Shown: positions 1 to 8,790 of the stretch, piece after piece
How the letters are laid out: each line of letters begins with the position of its first letter
Numbering within the stretch: the first letter of the stretch is position 1
Assembly (NCBI GenBank): GCA_934725535.1
Contig: CAKVBV010000020.1
Coordinates: forward strand, 1-35,739
Source: an uncultured Bacteroidales bacterium
GTDB lineage: Bacteria > Bacteroidota > Bacteroidia > Bacteroidales > Paludibacteraceae
Reading direction: 5' to 3'
DNA: 35,739 bases
Made by a program: the position numbers and the translations under genes
The notes under the pieces: generated by a model
What the model saw: the letters and a program-made list of their open reading frames with translations, nothing else
Told to the model about the DNA's origin: nothing
The model's database searches: none

Positions 1-885
1 ACTTCATAGTTACGAGTAGAACCTGCGGCAGGTTCTTCACCTCGAACAGAAATGATGTAGGCCTTAAGCCATGCCCACTGAGGCATATCCAAGGCATTGG
101 TATTAGTCATAAATTTACCAATACCATCGTTCTTGCAAGGATTGTCAGGATTATCCTTCGTATATTGCACCAAGGATTCATACGTAGCCCCTGCAGCCTC
201 CAACTTGCTCATCAGACCGCAATCGGTCATAAAAGCATTGAAGAGTTCTGCCTTGTTGGTAGCACACATTTGGTTAGCGCAACCACCGTCAAGATTCCAT
301 GTAACATTGTACTTTATAGCCTCGTATTTAGCAGTAAGAGTGGTGTCAGCCGAAATAGCCTCTACTTTGTTCTCACCATTGTACCAGCCAAGGAAGGTAT
401 AACCCAACTTTGTAGGAGTAGGCAATACATAGTCAGCAGCCACTTCTGCAGGATATGCATAGTACTGACCCGCCGCATTCATTGCAGGCATATACTCAGC
501 GTCTGTACCCTTTACTGTATAATCAGAGGATTTAGGCCATGTGGTGTTTTGGCAAGACATCCAGAAAGCACCTACTTCATAGTTACGAGTAGAACCTGCG
601 GCAGGTTCTTCACCTCGAACAGAAATGATGTAGGCCTTAAGCCATGCCCATTGAGGCATATCCAAGGCGTTTGTGTTGGCCATAAACTTGCCAATACCAT
701 CGTTCTTGCAAGGATTGTCAGGATTCAATTTAACGTAATTCAACAAGGAATCATAGGTCACACCTGCAGCCTCTAACTTGCTCATCAAACCGCAATCGGT
801 CATAAAAGCATTGAAGAGTTCTGCCTTGTTGGTAGCACACTGCGGATTCGTGCAACCACCATCAAGATTCCACGTGACCTTGAAG
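1..885. repeat. 573-bp tandem coding repeat (two copies visible)
   Basis: Bases 1-312 align with 574-885 at a constant offset of 573 bp, which is exactly 191 codons. The first 77 bases are identical and the rest differs at scattered positions. This preserves frame and encodes the repeated unit of the InlB-type protein. The second copy is cut by the window edge, so the total copy number is unknown. Confidence 0.92.
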
Positions 886-947
886 GTCTGCGCGGAGAGC
901 GTCATTGTTGCCAAAGCGACAACAAGGAGACTAAAGATTTTCTTCAT
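1..947 (-). CDS. InlB-type repeat exported protein, partial (C-terminus beyond left edge)
   Basis: The reading frame opens at an ATG (945-947) and stays open to the window edge, giving about 315 residues with no stop. Residues 1-19 are a signal peptide (MKK, hydrophobic core, SAQ). The mature part repeats a 191-residue unit: VTWNLDGG at 24-31 recurs at 215-222. Each unit ends with a typical Listeria-Bacteroides (InlB B-type) tail, GYTFLGWY near 182-189 followed by TTLTAKY. About 150 residues separate the first strand (VTWNLDGG) from the GWY tail, far more than in a normal repeat of about 70 residues, so an extra domain appears to be inserted. The protein is probably a surface or secreted adhesive or glycan-contacting protein. 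It follows the amidase gene on the same strand after 89 bp. Specific function is unknown. The domain resembles the N-terminus of the protein encoded at 8845-11307. Confidence 0.85.
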   Translation of the reverse strand, partial: MKKIFSLLVVALATMTLSAQTFKVTWNLDGGCTNPQCATNKAELFNAFMTDCGLMSKLEAAGVTYDSLLNYVKLNPDNPCKNDGIGKFMANTNALDMPQWAWLKAYIISVRGEEPAAGSTRNYEVGAFWMSCQNTTWPKSSDYTVKGTDAEYMPAMNAAGQYYAYPAEVAADYVLPTPTKLGYTFLGWYNGENKVEAISADTTLTAKYEAIKYNVTWNLDGGCANQMCATNKAELFNAFMTDCGLMSKLEAAGATYESLVQYTKDNPDNPCKNDGIGKFMTNTNALDMPQWAWLKAYIISVRGEEPAAGSTRNYE

Positions 948-990
948 AATGTTTGTTTTTAAGAGTTAATATAAAGATTAATTGTTTATA

Positions 991-1020
991 GACCTCCCCA
1001 CCCCCTCCAAAGGAGGGGCT
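991..1020. repeat. GC-rich REP-like palindrome / possible terminator
   Basis: A perfect 7-bp stem (CCCCTCC at 1002-1008, GGAGGGG at 1012-1018) closes an AAA loop, preceded by a C-rich stretch (CCTCCCCACCC). It lies between the amidase stop and the next gene. There is no T-tract on the minus strand, so it is not a standard intrinsic terminator, though it could pause transcription or stabilise the 3' end. A related C-run/G-run element lies at 8791-8824. Confidence 0.6.
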
Positions 1021-1036
1021 TAAGGTATTATTTCTG

Positions 1037-4000
1037 TTATCTTTGCAATTGCTTTTTGCCATTGAAGATGAGTATTTGGTGTGTCTGCGATTTGTAGGCG
1101 GGTCGTCCGAGGAGGTCGTAGACAGGAGTATTGGCGGGCCGGACAGTGATGTTGCCTGTAGCCGTGGCAGTGCCTTTGATACGAGCAAGGCGGTCGAGGT
1201 AGATATTTCCTGAGTTGCAGAGCATCGGTTCGATGTCGGTGCGTACAATGGACAATCCGAGGAACTGATACTCTACGCCCACAGGCATATCGGTTTGACT
1301 GAGGTCGAGTGTGATGGTCTTCCAACCGATGTAATCGAGGTCGCAGAGTTTGTAGGTATGGATATCACCCGCCGTGCCGAACTCGGCATAGATTTCGTTC
1401 ATAGAGAAATCGCCATAGATATCTATTTCCAGTTTGTCGATGGAGGTAAAGATATGTGACAAATCCAATGGTTTGAGGAAGAGTTGTGCATCGGGCAGGT
1501 TGGGGTCAAACTTATATTCGATGCGGTTGCAGTCGGTGCCTTCGGTACGCTTGTTCGCGCCACCGGTGCTGAATGTTTTGTCAAGCAGAGCCGTGGTTTT
1601 GTCGGCATCCACAGAGAAAGCGACATTGTCCATATTGGTGAGTACCTCACCCAGTTTCTCCTCCGTTCCGCTCCCTGTGGTAAAGTTAAGTTCGAAAGGT
1701 GTAAAGAGGAGGATATTGTCGGTGTCTTTGAGGGATGGACTGACGACGAGTTGATAGTGGGTATTGGGTTGTAGTTTACCCGACTTGGGTGATACATCGA
1801 AAGCGACGGAGCCATAGGGTGCACCAACCGTATTGGATTTGAAGGCACGTGCTGTGGGTGTGAAAGAGAAGTCGTTGTCGTCTTTGACGGTGAATAGGTT
1901 ACGCGTTTTGCCGTCCACAGACAGTTTCTCGTCGAAGAGCAGGAAGATAGAGGGTTCGAGGTCCACATCCGTTGCCCCCTCAGCAGGATAGGAGAGCATG
2001 ACGCTCAGGCAAGGACGGTTCTTGGTGCGGAAACGGAAAGTGAAGTCCTCGGCAAGGGTGTTGGGGTAGTTGGTATCGGGGTGCGCCGCCGTCTTGGCAA
2101 GGGTAACGGTGTACTCGGTGTCGGGCGCATAGACAGTCTTCGGGGTGAAACGGAGGGTGCGCTGCGAGTTCTCGAAAGTGAGAGTACCCTCCACCGCGGG
2201 GGAGATAGAGAACGCGGCACGGGTAGGCTCTTCCCACATATCCCAATTGAAATTGAGGACAATCGGTTCTGCCACGTTGACGCTGTCGGTGATGACTACA
2301 TTGGGGCTATAGGAAGTAACCTCGGGGCGTGTCTCACGGCGCATTTGGAGCATCATATCCTGATAAACGATATTGTTCGCCACCACGGTGATGGTGGTGT
2401 CCATGGTGTAGTAGTGGTCCACATTGGCATGGAGGGTGTATTCGCCCGGCTCCAAGTCCCAGAAGAAGAATACGCCATTGTAGAGGGTGTCGGTGGTGTA
2501 AGAAGCAATTTTCTTGCCGTCTTTGAGCAGGTCGATAGTGGCACGGTCAAGAGGGAGGAGTTCATCGCGGGAACCACGAATCTTGGTGATAGCGGGGAAG
2601 AGCATCTTGTTGAACGCATCGCGAACCTGACCGCCGATAGCACCTGTGGTCATGCCTGTATGGCAGAAGTACTCGAGGAAGACTTTGCGGAAATAGAAAG
2701 ACTCCTTGTACTTATAGTCCATATTCATGAGGCGGTAGGTCTCGGGGCGGTAGTCGTGCATACAGCCTTCGGAGATGACACCCGGCACGCGGAGACCGCG
2801 AAGGACACCATAACCATTGCTCCACCCCATGGCGGTACGGGCGAAAGTCTTGTCGCCAGCGATACGAGGCACAGAAGATGTCCAAGTGGTGATGCCGTTC
2901 TCGCAGAAATAGTTGCCTATGAGGGTAGATATTTCGCGGCTCTCATCGGAACAGGGAGTTGCCGTGGGGTAGGTATGGTCGTCATCAAGGTCTTTGCCGG
3001 CATAGAGCATGAGGACATAGTTGGACGGCCCGCCCGCATTGGAGTGTATGGAGAGCATATAGTCGGAGTTCCATGCATTGGCTTCCTCCACGATAGCCGA
3101 GAGGGCGCGGTCGTCAACCTGACGGTTGAGCACACGCGACATCTTGGTTTGGAAGCCGAGTTCGCGAAGCATGGTATCGAGTTTGAGACCTTTGTGGAGG
3201 TTGGAGGTACTCTCGTAGAAGCCGAGGGTGTCGCCCTGCGCAAAGGGATAGATGGCGATGTTGCGGTCGTCGCTGGTGTAGCCACCATGCCCGGGGTTGA
3301 TGTAGATACGGAAATCGGAAGGCTTGGCATCTGCTGCCGCGCGACGACGCTGCGCAGCAAACATCTTGGAGCGTGAGTCGCGCAGGGTCTTGAGCGCAGG
3401 TGCCTGACGGCGGACAGGTTGCTCGGTGAGGTTGAGTTGGAGCATACGGATATCGCCATCAAGGGTGTTGTAGGCAATGCGTCCTGAGACTGCGTCCACT
3501 GCGGGGTACATACCGAATTCTGCGGGGTCGGTGAGTGTTTGGCGCATTTTGCCGTCAATAGAAACGATGACGATAGACGAAGCCGTGTATTGGTGGCTGT
3601 CGGAGCAGTCGTTCATACCTACGATGTAGTCGTTGCCATACCATACGGGAGCATCCAAGCCCTTACCGAAGTTGATAATCTCGCGCCCACGGAGGTCGCA
3701 GACAGCGGTGCCACGCATAGTATTGAAAAGGATATACTGCTTGTCGGGGGAGAGCGATGCCCAGATGTAATTGACATCGGTGCCGTGAGGGGTGAGGACG
3801 GTCTTGACACCGTTGCGGTAGAGGTTGAGGGTAAGGTCCTCGTTGTCCACGCGCAGGGCTTCATCGGAGATGACAGCATCGTAGCCTGCATTCTCCTCGG
3901 AGAAACAGGTGATAGTTTGGTCGTCTGCAAAGCGGGGGTAGTAGCCCTTGCCAAGTGAGGTATTGCTGACAACACGGATGTCGGCATTGGCAAAGATACA

Positions 4001-4039
4001 GAGAGCCGTGCAGGCAAAAAGAGTAAAAATACGTTTCAT
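1037..4039 (-). CDS. N-acetylmuramoyl-L-alanine amidase (Amidase_3) with propeller-like and Ig-like domains
   Basis: This 1000-residue exported protein should cleave the bond between MurNAc and the stem peptide of peptidoglycan. Residues 1-19 form a signal peptide. About 30-200 resembles TolB/PD40 propeller blades (SPDKQYILFNT). The catalytic domain spans about 243-465 and keeps the zinc-amidase set: H251 in NPGHGG, E276, H332 in SIHSNAGG and E424 in ISEG. After it come an Ig/CnaB-like segment (about 490-565), two Big_5-like domains (about 575-680 and 682-790), a beta-sandwich that may bind carbohydrate (about 800-960) and a C-terminal tail with YDLLGR and nGKK resembling a T9SS signal. The ATG at 4039 is followed directly by the signal peptide. 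It lies 8 bp after the upstream phosphodiester glycosidase, so the two are probably cotranscribed. Much larger than a housekeeping cell-division amidase, it fits extracellular degradation better than self-wall remodelling. Confidence 0.87.
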   Translation of the reverse strand: MKRIFTLFACTALCIFANADIRVVSNTSLGKGYYPRFADDQTITCFSEENAGYDAVISDEALRVDNEDLTLNLYRNGVKTVLTPHGTDVNYIWASLSPDKQYILFNTMRGTAVCDLRGREIINFGKGLDAPVWYGNDYIVGMNDCSDSHQYTASSIVIVSIDGKMRQTLTDPAEFGMYPAVDAVSGRIAYNTLDGDIRMLQLNLTEQPVRRQAPALKTLRDSRSKMFAAQRRRAAADAKPSDFRIYINPGHGGYTSDDRNIAIYPFAQGDTLGFYESTSNLHKGLKLDTMLRELGFQTKMSRVLNRQVDDRALSAIVEEANAWNSDYMLSIHSNAGGPSNYVLMLYAGKDLDDDHTYPTATPCSDESREISTLIGNYFCENGITTWTSSVPRIAGDKTFARTAMGWSNGYGVLRGLRVPGVISEGCMHDYRPETYRLMNMDYKYKESFYFRKVFLEYFCHTGMTTGAIGGQVRDAFNKMLFPAITKIRGSRDELLPLDRATIDLLKDGKKIASYTTDTLYNGVFFFWDLEPGEYTLHANVDHYYTMDTTITVVANNIVYQDMMLQMRRETRPEVTSYSPNVVITDSVNVAEPIVLNFNWDMWEEPTRAAFSISPAVEGTLTFENSQRTLRFTPKTVYAPDTEYTVTLAKTAAHPDTNYPNTLAEDFTFRFRTKNRPCLSVMLSYPAEGATDVDLEPSIFLLFDEKLSVDGKTRNLFTVKDDNDFSFTPTARAFKSNTVGAPYGSVAFDVSPKSGKLQPNTHYQLVVSPSLKDTDNILLFTPFELNFTTGSGTEEKLGEVLTNMDNVAFSVDADKTTALLDKTFSTGGANKRTEGTDCNRIEYKFDPNLPDAQLFLKPLDLSHIFTSIDKLEIDIYGDFSMNEIYAEFGTAGDIHTYKLCDLDYIGWKTITLDLSQTDMPVGVEYQFLGLSIVRTDIEPMLCNSGNIYLDRLARIKGTATATGNITVRPANTPVYDLLGRPAYKSQTHQILIFNGKKQLQR

Positions 4040-4047
4040 AGTATGAC

Positions 4048-6360
4048 TTAATTTACTTTGGTTCCTAAGATATTGTATATTTGTCCGTTGCGGATGACAT
4101 AGATTTGTCCGTCGTGGATAAACTTGGCGGTTTGGGCAGATGTTTGCGGAGTGGTATTACTCTCCACAGAAGTAGCAGGGCTGCCATTGTAGGTAAGATA
4201 GATGCCCGGCAGGGTGATGGTATAGTCCTTATCCCTCGTAGCATTGCGGTTCATGAAGAACTTGATATAGTCTATACGCACAGGGTAAATAGCAAGGTCA
4301 TTGTCCACGCCAAAGAGGCTATCGAGCGGAATGGTGATAGTCATAGGTTGGTTGGGCGTGAAAGAGGTGATATCCACCGATTGCGGGTCTTTGTTGTTGT
4401 TGGCATAGAGGCTGATAACAATCTTCTCTATCAGATTGTCGGGCGGAGTGAGTCGTAGTTGGAAGTCGTTGGGTGCGGAGAAGAGCGTTTGAGTAGAAGT
4501 AAGTGTCAATCCAAGGTTGCGCCCGCCGGTATAATGGAGGTGCATAGCAGCCTGACCATTATCATCGGGGGTAATAGTGGCGTTCCACTTATTATCCATA
4601 GTCCAACGCGTAGTGAAGTCATGGAGGAAATTATCAAAGTGCAACGGATTTGTTTCGGGGATAGCGACACGTGCTACAAGGGTATCTATTTGTCCATTGA
4701 AAGAACCATATACTTCGGTGAGACCATCTTTGAGACCATTGAGGATTCCTTCTTCAGAGACAGTGGCAATGGTCGGGTCCTGTACTACCCATGTAAGTAT
4801 AGAGGGATGAATGAGGATATCGTTTTTGCCAATGGTAGTGAGGACTTCGACAGAATAGTCGGAGCGGTCGTAGATAATAACGGTATCAAGACGCATACGG
4901 AAATCGTCGGTTTCGACGATACGTATCTTGACCGTGCCAGCGGCATTACCTTTCTGCAGGCGGAGTTCTCCGTTGCCAAGGCATACAAAAGCCCCATTGC
5001 CATCAATATATCCCACTTCCGGGTCGCATGAGAGTGTAACACCCTGTACATCGGGATTGAGAAGCACACCATACTTGTTGTAGCCCAGTACTTTAGGCTT
5101 GTGTACACCATACTTAGGAAGTCGCAGTTCTGTAGAATAGCCTTGCAGGAGCGATATAGTATTGTCCACTTCGGGCAGGTTTGCTACGGCGAACATACCA
5201 TTGGCAACGGCACGCTCTGTAGATTCGCAACCTGCATTCATAAGTCCGACATTGTTGAGCCAAAGGTGGCTGCTACCTCCGCCGTCCCAGTTGAGAGCCT
5301 TGTAGGCACCAAAGTAGTGCATGATACCGCCAAGTGCTTGCGTGTTGCAGCCAATAGAGAGATGACGTCCGTCCACCACACAGAAGATGATGGTATCGCC
5401 TGTTACAGACTGCCCGAAGGCTGTACGCGGGTGCAGTTCGTTCCAGAAATTGGATTCTACCACCTGTCCGTTGTCCACAATGAGGGCGTAGTTGTCACCC
5501 GCTATACACTGGCTGATATTCTGCTGAATACCGTCGATACTGAATGTGAGTTTGACAGTAAGTGTATCACCTATGTTAACGGCATTGAGGTGCTCTGCCA
5601 TGATGCCATGTGCAGAGAGCACTGTCTGCCCATCGGGAATCGTCATATTACCTTTGTCTTGCTCTTTGGCAAGTACTACAGCGTGTACGGTACAGTTGGT
5701 ATGCCAAGCGTCTCCCTCGGCGAGAGCGAGAAGGAGTTCCGTACCATATTCGTTGGTATTGGTAGAGGGACCATGGTGGCGGTTGAACAGAACCAATTGG
5801 TCATCGCCTCTGTTGTAATTGATATGGTGCAACTTCATCGTGTCTGTGCCATAGATGACTTGTCCCGAAAATGCACCTACACTGCCTATAGCACCCCGCA
5901 TCTGCTCGTTGATAGCACCCAGACGACGGTCTCCACGGTTGTCAGGGACACGGGCAAACTCATTGTTGATAATAGCAAAGCCAATAGGCAATCCCACATC
6001 GCCTTTGGTGGAGAAGAAGTCGCCATTGGTTCCGCCAAAGAAGATACGCTTGTCGGACTCCTTGTTTTTGCGGGCACCCATGGCGGATACCGCCTCGGTA
6101 CCCACGAGTTTGTCGCCGCCCATGACCTCTTCGAATGAGATATAGGGGTTGTTGGCATCCACCTTCATAAGGAAAGCGTCCAAGCGTCCGCCGCCATCAC
6201 TGACACGGCGCATCTGAACAGCGATATATTGGCTACCCGGTCCGCACCGGAAAGTCTCCAGCGTGTCGATAGTATGCTCTACTCCACTCAGCATAATCGT
6301 GGATTGCGCCCATATCAAGGCGGGTGTAAGGAGCAAAAACAGAAGCAGATATTTCTTCAT
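4048..6360 (-). CDS. Phosphodiester glycosidase (NAGPA / DUF2233 family), copy 1
   Basis: This 770-residue exported protein starts with a signal peptide (1-18, ending IWAQ). Residues about 60-395 form a phosphodiester glycosidase domain, the family of the human mannose-6-phosphate uncovering enzyme that removes GlcNAc from a GlcNAc-1-phospho-6-sugar linkage. Family signatures are visible: HPRTAFG at 310-316, VVDGR at 328-332 and NWDGGGSS at 357-364. A Big-like segment follows (about 500-575), then a beta-sandwich of possible carbohydrate-binding type (about 580-720) and a short tail (DGQIYVIRNGQIYNILG) shared with neighbours. It lies 18 bp after its paralogue and 8 bp before the amidase. The substrate is not known. 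The context of an amidase and a glycan hydrolase suggests phosphodiester-linked sugars on cell-wall glycans, but that is inference. Confidence 0.85.
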   Translation of the reverse strand: MKKYLLLFLLLTPALIWAQSTIMLSGVEHTIDTLETFRCGPGSQYIAVQMRRVSDGGGRLDAFLMKVDANNPYISFEEVMGGDKLVGTEAVSAMGARKNKESDKRIFFGGTNGDFFSTKGDVGLPIGFAIINNEFARVPDNRGDRRLGAINEQMRGAIGSVGAFSGQVIYGTDTMKLHHINYNRGDDQLVLFNRHHGPSTNTNEYGTELLLALAEGDAWHTNCTVHAVVLAKEQDKGNMTIPDGQTVLSAHGIMAEHLNAVNIGDTLTVKLTFSIDGIQQNISQCIAGDNYALIVDNGQVVESNFWNELHPRTAFGQSVTGDTIIFCVVDGRHLSIGCNTQALGGIMHYFGAYKALNWDGGGSSHLWLNNVGLMNAGCESTERAVANGMFAVANLPEVDNTISLLQGYSTELRLPKYGVHKPKVLGYNKYGVLLNPDVQGVTLSCDPEVGYIDGNGAFVCLGNGELRLQKGNAAGTVKIRIVETDDFRMRLDTVIIYDRSDYSVEVLTTIGKNDILIHPSILTWVVQDPTIATVSEEGILNGLKDGLTEVYGSFNGQIDTLVARVAIPETNPLHFDNFLHDFTTRWTMDNKWNATITPDDNGQAAMHLHYTGGRNLGLTLTSTQTLFSAPNDFQLRLTPPDNLIEKIVISLYANNNKDPQSVDITSFTPNQPMTITIPLDSLFGVDNDLAIYPVRIDYIKFFMNRNATRDKDYTITLPGIYLTYNGSPATSVESNTTPQTSAQTAKFIHDGQIYVIRNGQIYNILGTKVN

Positions 6361-6378
6361 AGTACTATAAATTTATGC

Positions 6379-8724
6379 TTATTGTAATGACATCGGTCGT
6401 CCTAATAAATCAAAATAGCCATCACCCCGCTGAATGATAACCCCATTAGCGGTGCTTATCTTCCGTGCGGTGAAGTTCTCCCTTTGGTAAGCGGGGGGGG
6501 TCTCCATCTCCGTAGGCAGCGTTGCTACCTCACCAAAGTGGAGATACCAACCATAGACAGGAATGGAATAGGATTGCTTGGTGGCATCCTTACTAACTGT
6601 GAAACTAACCGAATTCAAGGTAACAGGATAGATAGATTGGTCGTTGTTGTGCCAAGGAAGGTCTGCTTCGATGGCATCTTGACGGAAAAGACTATCCAAA
6701 TTGATGATTATACGGTTGAGTTGACCTGGCAGGAACCGCTCTGCATTGAACAGAACAGGAACAGAGTAGCCATTTGCGGTAAGTTGCACAGACAGTAACT
6801 TGATAAGTTTCTCTTCGGGCAGCATAAGTCTCAACTCCAAATAGCCAGGGTCCGCGTATATCCGTGTGTCGGCATTGAAGGTGAGTTGCGGGTTACGCGC
6901 TCCCGAATAGTTGAATACCAGAGAGGGGATATCGGTAGTATTGACCATGTGTGCCTGCCACTTGGTAGCAGCGGTTGTTTGGTTGATAGTCATACCATCC
7001 ATCCCCCGTATCCACAGGTAGGGTTTAGTATCCGTGGTTTGCACATGTACCAAAAGAGAGTCGGAGAACTCCCCTAACTCTCCGATGACCCATGTATAGC
7101 CATCGGTTAGCCCGGAGAGCACGCCTTGCGCAGATACAACGGCTATAGAAGGTGTGCGAACAGTCCACGTGAGGGCTTCGGGAAGAAGAGTGATTGTATT
7201 GCTGCCTATGGTACTCTCCACTTCAATTGGATATGCAGTAGCATCGGAGACAAGGACAGAGTCAAGGCGCAAGGCGATAGGAGCGTCTGCTACCATCTGT
7301 ACGTGAATAGATGTACGTATATCGTCCAATGCGGCTATGAGTTCGCCAGAGCCTTGGCAGACGAAACGTCCATCAGTCTCAATATATCCGACAGAGGGGT
7401 CACACGAGAGAGTAACCCCTTGCATATCAGTATTGAGGAGCATATCGTATTGGTTGTAGCCTAAGAAAGAAGGGGTCAGCGTGCCATATCGTGGCATAGA
7501 TACGGAGGGCGTGTAGGCGGCAATTTTTGCCAACATCTCATCATCAGGGGCACTGCTGACAGCAAATATACCTTGGGACTCGGCACGCTCGTGTCCGTCG
7601 GAGGGGACATTCATCACTCCGTGCGAAGCAAGATACATAGTACTGGAGCCACCGCCTTCCATATTCATGGCATTGTAGGCACCAAAGAACTGCATTATCT
7701 CTGCCAGTTCACCCGTAGTGGCACCCATGGACTTGCCACGCCCATCGACCACACAATGTATGATAGTATCACCCGTAACGGAGAATCCGAGTCCCGTGCG
7801 GGGATGACGTTCGTCCCAGTTGTTGTCCACCACGCCATTGACCAGCATGAAGGTGCGGTCCTGCCCGCCAAGGGCAGCCTTGAAGTCGGCATACGTGCCA
7901 TTGATAGAAGTGGCTATCCGCAGGCGTATTTGCTGCCCCTCAGTGAGGGCTGCAAGGTGCTGCTGCATATCGTCACGGGCAGAGAGGACGAAACAACCGT
8001 CCTCGATATGCATATTGCCTTTGCCTGATTCGATACGCACCACTTCGGCTTGAAGGGTGGTATTGGTACCCCAAGCGGAGCCGGGGAGGATACGACATAG
8101 CACCTCAGTACCGCTATTGTCGGTGTGAGTGCAAGTGCCGTTGTAGGAGTTATACAGGACCAGTTCGTTCTCATAGCGAATGTCATTGACGTGTGAGCAA
8201 CGGACTGAGTTGTTGTCAGTTTCAAGCCAGACATCGGTGAAGAAATCGTGTCCGTAGTATAGGCTATCGTTTTGGTCGATAGCGCACATAGCCAATGCGG
8301 CACGCCCGTTTTGGGGCGTGATGGCAATGGTGTTTTCGGTAACAAAGGCACCTTCGGGTACGCCCGGTCGGTCGGTGGACCACCAGTCGCCATTGGTGCC
8401 AGCGAAATAGCGTTGCCCCGTTTGGGACTTACGCTGTGCCATGTGGGAGGGTTCTTCTCCCTTCTCAATAGAGTCGTTGGCAAGGACGGTATGGACAGAC
8501 ACATAGGGATTGCGCCGGTCCACTTGGAGGATATAGACATCGCGTCGGTTGTCTCTGCTACCTTGCCGAAAGAGACGCACTTGGGTATAGTAAGTACCCG
8601 GACCCACCATATAGCGGGTCAGGGTATCTACGGTGTAAGCACTACCACCCAACGTTACCTCCGCCCTTAGGGATAAGGGCAGAAGTAACAGGGTGAGGGT
8701 GATTGATAACAAAAATCGCTTCAT
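6379..8724 (-). CDS. Phosphodiester glycosidase (NAGPA / DUF2233 family), copy 2
   Basis: A 781-residue paralogue of the next gene, with the same order: signal peptide (1-21), phosphodiester glycosidase domain (about 60-393), Big-like segment, beta-sandwich and a C-terminal YFDLLGRP tail. Motifs are HPRTGLG at 307-313, VVDGR at 325-329 and NMEGGGSST at 353-361. The acidic residue before the GGGS loop is Glu here and Asp in copy 1. The two copies are clearly diverged along their whole length, which argues for an old duplication and perhaps different substrates. The ATG at 8724 opens the signal peptide. No promoter of the Bacteroides type was found in the 120 bp upstream, so it is probably read through from the genes before it. 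Confidence 0.84.
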   Translation of the reverse strand: MKRFLLSITLTLLLLPLSLRAEVTLGGSAYTVDTLTRYMVGPGTYYTQVRLFRQGSRDNRRDVYILQVDRRNPYVSVHTVLANDSIEKGEEPSHMAQRKSQTGQRYFAGTNGDWWSTDRPGVPEGAFVTENTIAITPQNGRAALAMCAIDQNDSLYYGHDFFTDVWLETDNNSVRCSHVNDIRYENELVLYNSYNGTCTHTDNSGTEVLCRILPGSAWGTNTTLQAEVVRIESGKGNMHIEDGCFVLSARDDMQQHLAALTEGQQIRLRIATSINGTYADFKAALGGQDRTFMLVNGVVDNNWDERHPRTGLGFSVTGDTIIHCVVDGRGKSMGATTGELAEIMQFFGAYNAMNMEGGGSSTMYLASHGVMNVPSDGHERAESQGIFAVSSAPDDEMLAKIAAYTPSVSMPRYGTLTPSFLGYNQYDMLLNTDMQGVTLSCDPSVGYIETDGRFVCQGSGELIAALDDIRTSIHVQMVADAPIALRLDSVLVSDATAYPIEVESTIGSNTITLLPEALTWTVRTPSIAVVSAQGVLSGLTDGYTWVIGELGEFSDSLLVHVQTTDTKPYLWIRGMDGMTINQTTAATKWQAHMVNTTDIPSLVFNYSGARNPQLTFNADTRIYADPGYLELRLMLPEEKLIKLLSVQLTANGYSVPVLFNAERFLPGQLNRIIINLDSLFRQDAIEADLPWHNNDQSIYPVTLNSVSFTVSKDATKQSYSIPVYGWYLHFGEVATLPTEMETPPAYQRENFTARKISTANGVIIQRGDGYFDLLGRPMSLQ

Positions 8725-8754
8725 ATTCTATTTTTGCGAGTAATACACACAGGG

Positions 8755-8787
8755 TATCCACTCGCTATCCTTTCGTTATCCACTCGT
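8755..8787 (+). repeat. 11-bp-phased TATCC triplet, locus A
   Basis: Three abutting 11-mers: TATCCACTCGC (8755), TATCCTTTCGT (8766) and TATCCACTCGT (8777). Units 1 and 3 match except for the last base, and unit 2 differs in the middle. The same outer/middle/outer pattern appears at 29133-29165, and a related triplet at 21833-21865. It lies downstream of the gene at 8845-11307. Confidence 0.8.
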
Positions 8788-8790
8788 AGA

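Noticed and set aside
97..776. Two overlapping plus-strand frames in the repeat region at the left edge
   Set aside because: The minus strand encodes one continuous repeat protein with signal peptide through this region; the plus-strand frames are only mirrors of its repeats.
1..885. Tandem repeats considered as a CRISPR array or mobile element
   Set aside because: The unit is 573 bp, in frame and protein-coding, with no spacers, terminal inverted repeats or transposase.
2081..3376. 431-codon plus-strand frame opposite the amidase gene
   Set aside because: It lies wholly antisense to a gene with clear catalytic motifs, has no recognisable domain or signal peptide, and reads like a reverse-frame shadow of biased codon use.
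5101..6138. 345-codon plus-strand frame opposite phosphodiester glycosidase copy 1
   Set aside because: Antisense to a well-supported family member, with no domain and no promoter or ribosome site in front.
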